DNA from: Onchocerca volvulus
Lineage: Eukaryota; Nematoda; Chromadorea; Rhabditida; Onchocercidae
DNA: 64,000 nt
Assembly (NCBI GenBank): GCA_000499405.2
Contig: HG738141.1
Span: 218,032 to 282,031, forward strand
Direction: 5' to 3'
The notes under the pieces were generated by a model that worked only from the letters and a program-made list of their open reading frames with translations, did no database searches and was not told the origin of the DNA. How positions within the stretch are numbered: the first letter of the stretch is position 1; the number at the start of each line of letters is the position of its first letter. Shown here in pieces: positions 35,701-50,200 of this stretch. The position numbers and the translations under genes are program-made.

Positions 35701-38700
35701 CAAATTTTTATTGCAAATGAAACAATTTTTTGCATTTTTCAATTTCTAATTTTAATAATTTTTTGCAATTTTTTAAGCTATATGAATGTTTTATTGTACT
35801 CTATCAATGAATATCATTTAGATATTTATGATTAAAAAATTTCAAACATATTCAATACAATGTTATCATTATTGATCGATGATAATTAATCTATTCGTAT
35901 CATTATCATTATCAGAAATTATCAGAAATTAACAAAATTAAACAAATTAAACTTAAACAATTTGACTATTAGTAATATGAATCATTTTTAGATATAAAAT
36001 ATATGATAAAATTCAATGAAAATGATGTGAAAGATTAATTTTCAAAAGAATTTGAACAAAAAAAAATTGTTGTAAAAGTGATCAAATAATTCCAATAACA
36101 GTAATCATAATTAATAATAATGTTATACTAAAAATTAAAAAATAATGATGATAAAAAAAGAAATTGATAAGATTTGAATTTAAATACTCAATGATTCCAG
36201 TAATAGAAATAATGAGGAACAAAAGAAATATGGACAAAATTTGAATTTAAATATCAAAACTACCAAAAGTTTTCATTTTGCGAAATGTATATGCGACCAT
36301 TTTATAAGCATAAATTTTGAAAAGCGTAGAAAAAACATAATCTAAAAAAAAAAAAAAAGGCTATAATCATTTTATTTTTTCGCAATCTTCTAAAATCACA
36401 TTGATATTGAAATTTAAATTCAAAAAAAAAAAATCCATCAGTATTGGATTGGAAAATTTCGTTTTAAAATTGTAAGCCTAAGCCATTAAAATTGAAATTA
36501 TTCATTTACACAGCTGTTAGTTTAACGAATTTTTTCTTTTTTCGCCATTTTTGTTTCGTTTTATCCGTCCATAATTTATCAAATCGTTTATTTATTCATT
36601 CAAAAAAGCTAATCAATTTTTTCTAATTTAAAATCGTTTATCTTAACATATTTTAATTCATAATTATTTAATTCAAATTAATGCAAAAAATAAACAATTC
36701 TAAACAAAAAAATTTCTTTAAATAAATCGCTTTTTTTTTAAATTTTAAAAAATCATCATAAAAATAAGTTTATTTCTTTTAATAATACATTTATATTTTG
36801 AAAATAAAATTATTAATTATTATGAGAAAAAAAACAAAAAACAACTGACATTTATTTGAATAATTAATTTTGATTTTAAAAGTAAAAAATTTTCATTATT
36901 AAATGATATCATTTTATGATTATTTCAAACGATCTGATAAATTTTGGTGATTATTTTAAATGACCTTTGACAAATTTTGGTGTCGTTTTATGATTGTTTC
37001 AAACGATCTGATAAGTATTGATATCATTTTATGATTATTCCAAACGATCTGATAAATTTTGGTGTCATTTTATGATTATTTTAAATGACCTTTGACAAAT
37101 TTTGGTGTCATTTTATGATTATTTTAAATGACCTTTGGTAAATTTTGGTGTCATTTTATGATTATTTCAAACGATATGATACAGACTTTTTTTTTTTTCG
37201 AAATTCTAATCTTCGAACATGAAAAAAATAAAAAAATCAAAGACTAGACATCGCAATTAAAAGGATAGGCAGAAAAAAAAATGGAAGAAAAAAAAAAAAG
37301 ATTGCGAAAAAGATTACGAGAAATGGATTAATTTAAACATTTTATTTTCTGAGATTCCTAGCAAACCAAAATTTATTTTGCTTTTTAAGCTTAATTTGTA
37401 GTTTTTGAAATTTTCAAAAATGAATCTCAATTCGCTCAAGAAAAATTCAATTATATTTTCAATTATTATAATTTTTTTTCCAAGGTAAGCTTTAAAGTTG
37501 CCAAATTTGTTCGAATTTCAACTTTTAAAACTTGACTAGCAATGATGCAAATAGAAATTGCATATGATAAGAATGCCGAAAAATAAAATTTAAAAACCAA
37601 TTTTAAAAATAATTCATTTCCAAAGGGAACAAATTAATTGAATAACATTTTCGTTAATTTTGTAAAAGTAACATTAAAAATTGCATTCTTTCACATTTAA
37701 TTAATATATTTTATTTATTTCAAACTTTTATTAATTCCTTCTAGCAAAAAAAAGAAAGTGCAAAAGTTTAGTGATATGATAAAAATAATGAAAATTATTT
37801 TTTGTCGCAAAAAATTTTTAATTCAAAATAGAAAAAATTATTGAAATTACAAATTATTTAATAATTGTAAAGAAAAAAAAAATAATAGGAAAGAGAAGAA
37901 TGAAAAAATCAATAGACAATTAACAATTTCAGGAAAATCCAATTAAAAACGAATATTTTTCAGAATAAATGAAATTTTAAAAAAAATTAAATATTTTTAT
38001 GGATTTTTTTAATATCCTTGCATGAAGCATCAAATTCAGATAAAAGAAATAATTATATGATAAAATGTATCATTAGTTCATTAAGTTAATTACTATTCAA
38101 GTAAACATTATTAAGGATTGGGAAATTAATTAAGACATTAATAGTAATTATCAAAAAACATGTTATTACTGATTATTGTGAAACTTTTGCTGAAAATTGT
38201 TACTGATATAGTAAACAAAATAAAATTGTACTGAAATACTGGATTGATAATGGTTGTTGGAAACATGAAATGGGAAAAAAAATCAATTTTTATTTCTTTT
38301 TAATTGAGGGTTTTTTCAATTTTTTTTTTTTTTTTATTAATAATACTTCCGGCTGTATATTTGAAGTGTAATTTTTTTGTTTTTTTTTTTTCCCAAAATC
38401 ATTCGAATATAAATTTTATAATTTTTAGATAAAATTATGAATCAGCATGAAAAGTTTAGTTCTAATAGCACGCTGTAATTAATTTTATCAATTATCCAGT
38501 TATTAATCGATTATGATAAATGAAAGCTAATATGATAAGTGATAATACCAAATAGCTTTGAGATGAAATATATTAATGAATTAGGATCATTAACTTTTGA
38601 TATTATTGAATTCAATTACTTATTTTAAATATTATCAGATGAAATTTGCTATTATAACACCAAATTTTTTAATTCTAGATACAACTTTACATGTAGATTT

Positions 38701-39618
38701 TTTTTTTATCAGTGATACGATCAATTTATAATTTAGAAGACATGATAATTTAATTTACTAATTATGATCATCATACATAATAGAGAGATTATGATCAGAT
38801 GAATTATATTATGATAATGTAAAACTTTATAATCATTGATATCAGCTAAAATATTTCTGGCATATTCACTATCCTAATAATTTATCATATGATAATTTTA
38901 ATGATATCAAAAATTACTGTGTATATCATTTTCTCTCTTAAAGAAGATTATGAAAATGTTAGATTAAAATATTAAATGAAAAAATTTTTTAATTAATTAA
39001 CTATTCATGATTTTTATTTTCTAGAAAAAAATAAAGAAAGAAAAGTGTAAAAAAAATCAAAAAATTTCTTCATCGAAAAATAATTTAATAAAAAATATAA
39101 TGAATAAATATTCATATCAATATTTTGCAATTATTATCTCGTTAAATTTAAGAGTTAATTTCTATAAAAATTTGTAAGGATAATTTTCAAGTCAAAAAAT
39201 TAGAAAACTAACGTGTAAAATAATTAATTAATTCCAACAAATATTTGATAATGTGAAGATTTATCTTAATTAAATAAAAACAAAAGCAATAATAATTGTA
39301 TTTCTAATTGCATTTCGAAAAAAAAAAATTTTTTTTCTTACTAATTATAAATTTTAATGAATGAAAAAAAAAATGAAAAATGAAAAATAGAAATGGTTTG
39401 AAATAACATATTTCTTATAAAAACGCATCAATTTGTAATATTAATTAAATATAAAATTAAAATAAAATATTAATTAAAATAAGAAATTTGAAACTAGAAA
39501 TAATTTAAATGAACAGAAATAATAGAAAGAAGATGAATAGTAACTGACAGTAAATAAACAAAAGTTTGAGGCAATTAACAATCATACATCCTTCTTATGC
39601 CACCAACCGCTACCACCA

Positions 39619-39649
<31 letters not shown>

Positions 39650-41264
39650 CGTCGTTATCGTCCTCGTTATTATAGTCAACATCATCACAATCATAATCAT
39701 CATCACCATCATAATTGTCCTCATCAACATCATTATCATCCTCATCATTATCGTCAACATCACAATCATTATCATTATCATCATCATTGTCCTCATCAAC
39801 ATCATCATCGTCAGAGTCACAATCATAATCATCATCATCATCATTGTCCTTATCAACATCATTATAGTACTCATCATTATCGTCAAAGTCATAATCATAA
39901 TCATCATCATCATCATCGTCATCATCATTATCACTATCATTATCTCTACTTCAGACTTATTTAAACTGAGCAATTATCATTAGTAGAATTATTTCAACAG
40001 ATATAAAGCATATTATATATGTTGTACTTTTTTTTTTTTTTCATTAAATTTCGAAATATTATAGAATTTTAGCAAATAACTTTAACCTGTTACATATAAA
40101 TTATACGGAGGAAACTATTATATATAATATATAAAATGAAACTTTTGAAAATATTTCAAGAATTCGCAATTTAATTAAAAATTACTACTAAATCAGAAAA
40201 TTTTAAATTAAATGATAACTTGATAAAGTTATCATTGTTTGATAGTCTATCAATGATAATAAGATATTATAATTCGCAAGAAGTAATATTTCTGTATCAA
40301 ATAAATGAATCTCAAAAAATGTGAAATACTAATATTGATTGAATAACTTATCAAATAAAATATTATAAGAGTGATAATATAAATTCTTAAAAATTATTTT
40401 TGATAATTAAATGATAAATAAGATGGAATAATATCTTGCAAAATCGTCGAATAAAATATTTTAGGTTAATTTGAGAAAGAAGAAAGGAAAGAATGTTGTC
40501 GTATGAAAGATGAAATAATTTTATGATAGATCGTTGTAACAAATATCGAATTCCATGATGATAATCAAATTATAAATGCATCGGATCAGCATCTGCGCAT
40601 ATTATTATTATCATTGTTTGTCACCTTTATCAACATCATTTATCATTATCATCACCATCATCACTATCAACAATATCATCACCATCATTATCATCATTAT
40701 CACTAAGAATGGTATTTATAGGAATGATGGAAAGGAATGTGAAGAAATAAAAATGACAGAATGGAGAAAGGAGGAAAATTAAATAGGATTTGAAGAGAAG
40801 AATTAAAAATAATGTAAATAATTTATAGTATATATTATATAATTTACTAAAATTATACTAAATTTCATATTTTTCCAATATAATTAACATTTAAAATTGA
40901 TTATAAACAATTAATTTGTAATTCATGATCAAAATTCTAAAAAAACAAAAATAAATATTAAAATTATTTTTATCCGAAAAATCTTTTCAATTATATATTT
41001 ATATTTCAAAATGAATTCAACCGTATGTTACCTTTCATTTTATTTTTTTTTCTCAGAAATTTCCCGCAATAAAATTTCATAAATATTTTTCGTTTTGAAA
41101 AAGTTATCATAAATCGAAAATTACTCTTGAAAACAAAAATAAAAAAAAAAAGACGTATTATCATTCCAGAATCTTCGGTTAATATTATTAATTGTCTAAT
41201 AAATCAGCAGAAAATCCATTCAAATCCAATGAGAGATAAATAAATGAATAAATAAATGAACAAA

Positions 41265-41299
<35 letters not shown>

Positions 41300-44200
41300 G
41301 TGAATAAATAAATAAACATTTAGTTAAATTAACATCAGAATTAATTATAATTGACTTGCTCCTATTTTGTTACTTCTTACTAATTATTACTTTTTTTTAT
41401 AAAGAAGAAAAATAAAAGTTTTTGAAATGATTTTTCTATCTTAACAATAATTATAATTTCATTTATCTATTAACAAATTTTGAAGAAAATTTTAAAATAT
41501 CAAAAAAAAAAAGCATATGGAATGAAATGTTTCATTAAAAAATCGTTTTTTTGTTTTTTTCGCAACTTCTTATTTTGAAAGTATTTTCGCAAGATATTCA
41601 AAAAATTGGCTTTCAAAATTTTATTTCAGAACTTAAAATTTTTCCACTTCACTTTAATATATGCATGTCTCCAAAAAAAAAAAAAAAATTGTTTAAATTC
41701 CTTTCAACTACTTTATCTCAACTTTTGCTGAATAAAAGAACAAAAAAAAAAAAAAAAGAATAAATGATTTATTTTGAATAAAAGAAATTAACAATTGAGA
41801 AATAAAAACGAAAGAAAAAGGTTCATTTCAAAAATAAGTAAATGGAGCATTCATAATAAACTATTATTTTTTGATGTTTTTTCATTTCATCAAAGAAAAA
41901 AAAAATATTCATTCTAAGAAATTCACACAAAAACTTTGTTTTGATTTTTTTTTGCGTAAAGAAAAAAAAAATTTTTACAAAAAGAAAAAAAAGAAAATTT
42001 CAACTGTCACTGAATAGTTTGTTAACTGAAAAAGTGTAAAATTTCATCGATAAATTTTTGCACTTAACAAAAAAGTTTTTTATTTTTTTTTCAGTGAAAA
42101 GAAATGTTTTTTTTTTTATTTCTTTTCTCCAATGAATTTCTTTTGATTTTAAAAAAATCGAAAAAATAAAAATTATTGCTTAATTTTGTTTGTTTAATCA
42201 CATGCTGATAAGTGCAAACATATATCATGAATATTTCTAAAATATATACTTTTAATTTAAATCTTTAAAAAATGATGTAATTCTAAATTTGTCATCAGGT
42301 ATTTTGAAACTTATCACGTAGTGATAGCATCGTTTCAAAACTGTTCGCTTTTTTTGTAGATAAATATCTAAATGATACGTAATATTAATTAATTTGATAT
42401 AAATTAAATAAACTAATACATAGTTATGGTAATATTCTTTAATCTACATTTTACTGATAATAAATGATTAAATGTATCCTTCGCATAAGTTAGTAAATAA
42501 TTTATTAGAAGATTTCAAAATTTTGAAATCGAAATTCTTAACCTGAAATAACATCTGAAAATTCTCTCATCGGCTCATTTCAATAACCATTATTATTTAG
42601 TAGCAAACACTAGAATGTTATTTTTTTTTTAATTTTCATAAAATGTTATTTTTTTTTTAAATTTTCAGAAAATGTTATTTTTTTTTAAATTTTCATAAAA
42701 ATTTTCAAAGTTGTCATTTATTGTTAATACTTGCAATCATATGTTGAACATATTCAAGCAAATAATTTTTTGACAAGAATTAATGACATTACGAATTATT
42801 TGGCGAATTTATTTTAATTTTAATTGCCTGTAATTAATATAAAATTCATTGAAAATGAATAGTTTAAAAAAAAAAAATGAAAGGAAAAGAAAAGCTATAA
42901 TAAACATTTTCAATTTGATATTTACTTTGAAAAAAAAAAAAAAAAAAAAGAAGCAACTGCTTTTGAAAATCATATTTTCTATTGATTTAATACTAAAAAA
43001 AAAAGTATAGCAATTGATTTTGAGAATATGAAATCATTTCAAGTTTTCACTTTTTTTATAAAGAAAAAAAAAGCACAAAATCATTGGAAATACAAACTAG
43101 AAAAGCAAAATTTTCTCAAACATTTTGATATTTTGCTAAAATTTTATAAAAATTATAAGAGTAAAAAAAACATGTGAAAAAGATCTGAAAAATTACATCA
43201 ATCAAAAATCTATCTCTTTTTGAATATTTACATTCTGTTAGCAATTTTTATTTTATTTTTTGTTTTAATATACTATAAATTTTTAACTTCTTGAATTCCA
43301 AAAAAAAAAGAAATGAAAAACTTGAAAAATAAAAGCGACTATCATGCTAAAACAATCGGAAGCTATTGATTTTGTGCTATTTTTTTAATGCACAAGAAAT
43401 GCTTTGTGTTATTTATCAAGCATGTTAGAAATATTGAAAAAATGAAACGAAAAATGTCATCGAAAATGTCACCATCCAGAATAAAATGTACTGAATGAAA
43501 GTTTCATATTGAATATTCGAAATAGAAAGTGATGAATTTTCGTTTTACTGGAGGGATGTCAAAATTGAATGTTCAAATCTTAAAATTTTTTCAAAATTTC
43601 AAAATTTTTGCTTATTCTTGATAAAATTTTGAACAGAAAAAAAAAAAAAAAACAATATAGCATTAAGATTATGCCTGTTGAAAGATAGATTTTGCTTGAA
43701 TATTATTTTCACATTTTATCAAATGTTAGAAATCAATAATAAATTTAATCAGATATTTATAAAAGAAATATTATAATTGCAACATAACAAAAGAAAATGG
43801 TAATTATTTGTGAAATTATCATCGGATCAGTTTAGTAAGAAATTGTATGAGGAAATTATCGAAACTAGATCTTTTAATCTCCTAAAATATATGACATAGA
43901 TTATCACAATTAATAATTTTATATAAATTTTTAAATGAAATGTGTGTAATATGATTTATAAAAAATTTCCATTTAATCTGTTTCATGGCTAATTTACTTT
44001 TCTAAGTTAACATCATTTAGCTCAGATTGAAACTAATAATTTTTTTCATTTTTGAAAATTCGAAAATTTACCAACTTTAAAAACGAATGATCTACTAGCT
44101 CAAATTTTTTTGGAAAAGAAGGTTCGTTAGATATGAAAAAAAAAAAAAAAGAAACCTTTCATTTGAATAACAAATTGCAAAATTAGATAAGAAAATATAG

Positions 44201-47200
44201 GAAATAAAAATAGTAATAATAATAATTGATCATTAATATGTAAAATAATCAGATGATAATTTTCGATTGTTTAGCAGGCAAACATCAGGATTATTTTAGA
44301 TTGTATAATTTTTTATGATTAAAGACAAATTCATCAACTTTTTGAAATTGATAAATAAAATAACTAATGATTTCAAAAAGTTAGATAAGTCTGATGTTAC
44401 AACTAGGTCAATCTATTTGATATATACTCAAAATCAATCTTCTCGTTTTATTTAAAGTATCCGAAAAGATAACTTATCAGCAACTTCATTTAATCAACAG
44501 AATTTTTGTTATTATGATAAAATTGTTTGAGGAGATTTTTTACGGAATCAGATACTAATTAAGACCACAAAAAAGAAAAAATCGCTATTGAATATGATAA
44601 ATTATAGCAAAGAAAAAATGTACAAAAAAAAAAACTAATTTGAAATAAAAATATCAAATTTTTCCATTGACAAAATAATTAATTAAAACTAAAAAAATTT
44701 AGTCAAAATTTTTGCAACAATCATAATGATGAAATAAATTGGATATTTGAATGCTCATTTTTAAAAAACAAAAAACAAAAAAAAAAAAAAACGACTAATA
44801 TTTACATAGTAAATTACAGCACAGATCGTATAATGAATTGATTTCGTTCGTTTATTTTTTTAATCTATTTTTTGATAAAGTCATCGGCTTGATAATAAAA
44901 ATTTTAAAAAATTAAACTGAAAATTATTTTTTATCTTAAAGAAGAATTTGTTGGAACTATCTGAAGATTTATTTGTAATAACTAATTATAGCCAGCCACA
45001 TTCTGCGTGGCCGGTTTACATAAATAAAAATGTCCGCTCACTTACTTTTAACTATCATCTATATAAAAACACATGCCTATTCGAATGCAACGTTGCATGA
45101 AAATTTTAAAACAATCAGTGAAGAATTTGAAACATTGTGTCAAAAGTTATAACGAACATTTACATTTTTATTTATATAGATTAAGATAGATTAGTTGATT
45201 ATAAATAAAATGTTAATATATGTTTATATGCCAAATTTAAAATAATCTTTTTACAATTCAGAGAAAATGTTTGTTAACAATTATCAGAATATGTAAATTT
45301 ATATGCTAAAATGATTTATTTTGATTAGTTCAAACTTGATATTTCCTATCTTTAATTATTATATAATTATTTTTTTTTTTAATCGTTAATGTTGGGAATC
45401 TGTGAAAGTAATAAAATAGAAGCATATGTAAAATTTCAAAATTTTAAAAGTACATTTAAGAGTTGAAATATTGGTTTTTGAAAATGAAATATCAAAAAAA
45501 AAATTTAAAAGTCAAAAATTTGAAATTTCGATACTGAAATTTCAAATTTCAAGTTGCAATCCTTTAGAACAACAAATTAAAAAAGTGCTCCAAGAATTAT
45601 AAAATAATTAAGACACACAGTGTTTTATTTGATTGAGCGGAATGGTTGTTGTCACATGGGAAGGACTGAAAAATCATCACTGAACATAGAAATCAAATTT
45701 TTGATTTTTGTTAAAAATAATCCAGGAGAACAATTTAAAAGGTTTTTTTCTCGCAAAAGTGAACTTTTTATTTCTAATAAGAGATAAACAATGACAGAAA
45801 GCGAGTTAAATGATAATTGGAAAAGAGAGGTAAAATATGGAAGAATGATAGATGACAATTGATAAACGTGTCGAAACGAATTAAAATCATCATTATTATT
45901 GTCACAAAAATTTATTTTTGTGCTTTTCTTGTACATCAAAGTACAAAAGTTAAAAGAATTGAAAAATTTTTTTCCACTCTCAAAAGTATAAAATAACAAC
46001 ATTTCAAAAAATTGGGAAATGAAGAATTGCGGGAGCAAAAAATTTTTCCAAAATTCATTTTTTTTTTGTGTCATTTTGAATAAAATTTGACAAATTAATT
46101 TCGTTATTTTTTCGTTTTATTTTTGTTTTTCTTCTCTTTTTTTTCTCAATCAAATTAATCTTTTAACATTTTGTTTAACGACATGAAAAATTAATAACAG
46201 TAACGTGGTTTAAATTTATCCAGTTTTGATGATCGTTAATGGGGGTTTGATATTGACTGATAACCAAATGATTATTCTTGAAGTGATAGATAATTTGAGA
46301 AAATATTTGAACATATCAAACATGAAAAATTAGACCGATTAAATCAATGGAACAAGGGCATGATAACCGGATTAAAAACTAGAATTATCAACATTCTTTT
46401 GATAATTATTTCTTTATCATATCAAATCCTAAATTTTATGATAGTGAAATAAACAAGAAATTTATTTAATTACATAACATAATATACATAAAATGAAGAA
46501 ATCAATAACTATTAAATACTGATATAAATTGTGTACTCTGATAACGTGATAAGTCATAAAATTCAACTGTTTCATTTCTTAATTCACATTGCTAAACTAT
46601 TAATTTTTTCATCCTAAATATTCTTTATGGAATTTATTTTGAAAAATTATTCTACTTCTACGAAATGAGAATATAATTTATTATTAACTATCAACAAATC
46701 ATATACAAATATTTGATTAATTTAATCTTATCCAAAAATTTTTCAATTATTTAAATTTTTTTTTTTTTTGAAAGATATAATAGTTAGTTTTGATTTGATT
46801 ATTAGATGATCCCAATTAATTGTATTTTTGAAATTTTTATCTCTTTTTCTCCAGCAATTCTATTTTCCACATCCTTTAACACCTATTTTTGCTTACACGA
46901 AATATACGGTAATCGAAATAATAGAGCATTGAATTGGCATTGTCCCGTTTTTTTTTTTTTTTTTAATTCTTTTTTCCCCTTCCATGAAATACAATAGAAA
47001 AGCCTGAAATAATTGTATATTTCATTGTGAAAAACGAATAATTTTAAACGAAGAATAAAAGGTGAAAGAAATAAAGAAAATTTAAGAGAAGAAAAAGCAA
47101 TCATATGATTCGGGCGAAGAAAAAAAAAAAGGAAGAATTTGCGAAAAGATCATGAAATGGATTATAATAGGCAAGCAAGTAGCCATTTGCATAAGGTCAA

Positions 47201-50200
47201 TCATAAAAATTAGGCAGAAAAAAAAAATTTCCGCAAAATTTAATAGGAAATCGCAAATTATACGTTTATGAATTTTATGCGATTTATCGTTTTATCGTTG
47301 TTTAACGAAATGAAAAAAAAAAAAATTTATCGCAATAGTTAAGCATATGACGTTATGCAACAATTTAATTCCCATGGATATTATAACATGATATGAAATA
47401 TTTCAGTACTGCAAATTGTACAATTTCTTTAGAATATTTGAATTTTTCATCAATTTCATGCATATATATATATATATATATATATGTATAGAAAATTGGA
47501 CGAAAGCAACTGAATTCAACTTAAATACTGAAATTAGAAATGGAAAGTTTCAAAGCTTCATTTCTTATATGTTAAAATATTTCGATTTTCTGTCTGTTTA
47601 AATCAAAGAATTGCGAAATTTTAGTGAAAAAAAAAAGCACAATAAAAATAGTCGAAAATTGCAAAATGAAAAGCTGTCAAGATAGATCGATCGTTTCAAA
47701 TCAATGATTAATACCTTATTATCAGTATTTTGACAATTTATGTCGAAAATTTTGCTAGCAATCATTATCCAGTGTAAAAAGTTCTAGTATATTCTTTGTT
47801 CTTGCATGAATTTATAAAGTGAGAAAAAAAAAAGACATTTTGAAATATTTAAATGAAATATGTACAATTATTTGAATAACTATACAAATTATGGAAATTT
47901 TGATTTTTAAATTTTATTTTTTCTCGAAATTTGAAGATGAAATAACTAAATTACTCCAAGTTTTCTTTCAGTAAATCATTAAATTAGCAAAAGAAAGGAG
48001 AAAATCTTGCGAAAAATTTTTTTAGTTTTCAAATTATATTTTTAAATATACTGAAATTCTAATTATAAAGAATATACGTAAGATATGATATTATGAAATT
48101 TAATTTTCGCAACTTTCAAAATGCTCATAATTTTGAAATAATAATAATAATATGAGATTCATTGCGATGCATTTTTAAAATAATCAATTTTCATACGTAA
48201 AAAAAAATGAAGAAATGAAGGAAACAAGAAATTAACTTCTAAAATTAAACTCAAATAAATGATAAAAATATAAATTGGATTAGAAAATTTGCCAAAATAG
48301 CACGAAAATATCGAAAGAAAGAATGGAATATAAATTTTTCCTCATTAACATCATTCGTTTAAAATATATCAGAAATTGCTTATCATTGCTTATCACTTCT
48401 ATCGAATAATTCTTTTTGCCCAAAATTTATTTATGAAATCAATTTTCCAGCTTACTATAGCATCGATAATTTATTCGTGAAATAAAGCAATTTTTAAAGA
48501 AAAATGAGAAATGTCGAAATGAAATAAAAATATAAAAATATCACTATTATCATCTTATTGGATTAATTTTTTGTATATTGATTTTTTTTTTTTTTTTTTT
48601 TTGAAATTGGAAAAGAAAGAAATTTTTTCTTAAAGTTTTGATGAACTTGATAAGTAAGATGGTACAAACCATTTGTCAATGGAAAAAAAAATTCTCAATC
48701 TAGTATTTTTTTTTTTTGTTTTCAAATTCCAATTGTAAGCAATTCGAATTTAGCTTTTAAGTTAAGAAAGTGTTTAAAAAAAAACTGTGAGAAATTCAAA
48801 TTTTACTTTTAAATTAAAAAAGTAATCGATAAATCGGAATATAAGAAGCCATACTATAATGAATGTAACTGTATTTCGAATGTGAAGATGCAAAGAATTC
48901 ATAAATCATCATTTGTTCATTATAATTAATAAATATTTATAGAAAACAGAAATAATTTTAAAATCTAACGATTAGGATTCGAAGAAAAAGAATTAAAAAC
49001 TTATTTGAAACGATATTTTTTTATTCATAAATATTATTGAAATTTTTCAATTTTCAAGTTCAATTTAGCAAGCATTTTTAAAATTAAGCCAAAATTTTCA
49101 ATTATTTTTGTTAAAAAATTTAATTCTTGTAACGTTTTTGATAGTAAAATAAATAATTCGATATGCCAGGTGGTTTTTTCTATTTTTAATTTTGTCATCT
49201 TATCACCTGTAATTTGAACGAATAATAGATAATAATTAAAATACAAATATATTGAATCAATCAAATCAATCGTAATTTTTCCATCAATTTCATTTTCTTC
49301 TTTTTTTTTTTTCTTTTTTAGACTAAAAGAAGAAAAAAAAAAGATAAAAATGATATTATAAAATGTGAAATTGACCGTTTAAGTGCCAAATTTTGAATTG
49401 GACAAAAATTATTAAAACATTGTGGCGTTCAAGGATACATTACGGTAAAATTATGCCTTTATAGGATAATAAAATTTTTTCTTTTTTTTTTTTTTTGAGA
49501 TGATAAAATTGGGTAAGAAAAATGATCAAAGGAAATTATGATGGAAAAAAAAAAAGTTAGTTTAGAGAAAGAAAAGATGAAAATTCTTTCAAAGCAATCA
49601 AAAAAAGTCGAATAAAATAATCAATTAAGATAGCTTATTACATTCGAATCAATTTTATTCTAAATGTATTGATAAATATATTTGAAATTGAAAAAAAAAA
49701 AAGAATCGAAAAGTTTAAATTTGAAGAAAATTTCTAAAAAAGATTTAAATTTAATGAATCAATGAAAATGAGCCATACAAAAGGCTAAATGTAACATTAA
49801 TTAAAATAGTTTATTCCAATTCTAATCAATTTTGATTTAAATTAATTAAAATAGTTTATTCCAATTCTAATCAATTTTAATTTAAGTACAAAATGACATA
49901 AACTTTGATCTCTAGAATAAAATAAAAGAATTTGGATTTGAAGAGAATTTTCAGAAAAGAATTTATCTTAATAAATCCATAATACGAGTTAAGTAATTCA
50001 TTAATTTAATCAATAATTGTTATTTAATGTTGAATATTTCGTTTTTTTCTTTGGTTCCTCCTTAATTTCTCGAATTTTCGATAATTCTTCTATAATTTTT
50101 TTATCATTTAAAAGTAAAAATTTGCAAAATTTTCAAAAATTTTAAACATTTATGCATACTAATTATATGAAAAAATGTTATAAGTTATAAACTTATCGAT

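Noticed and set aside
36907..37182. CRISPR-like regular repeats
   Set aside because: Units are contiguous without unique spacers, and the DNA is eukaryotic.
39566..39983. Three overlapping open frames of about 130 codons rich in His, Ile or Met
   Set aside because: They are translations of the CAT/ATC array in different frames. No non-repeat coding sequence is involved.
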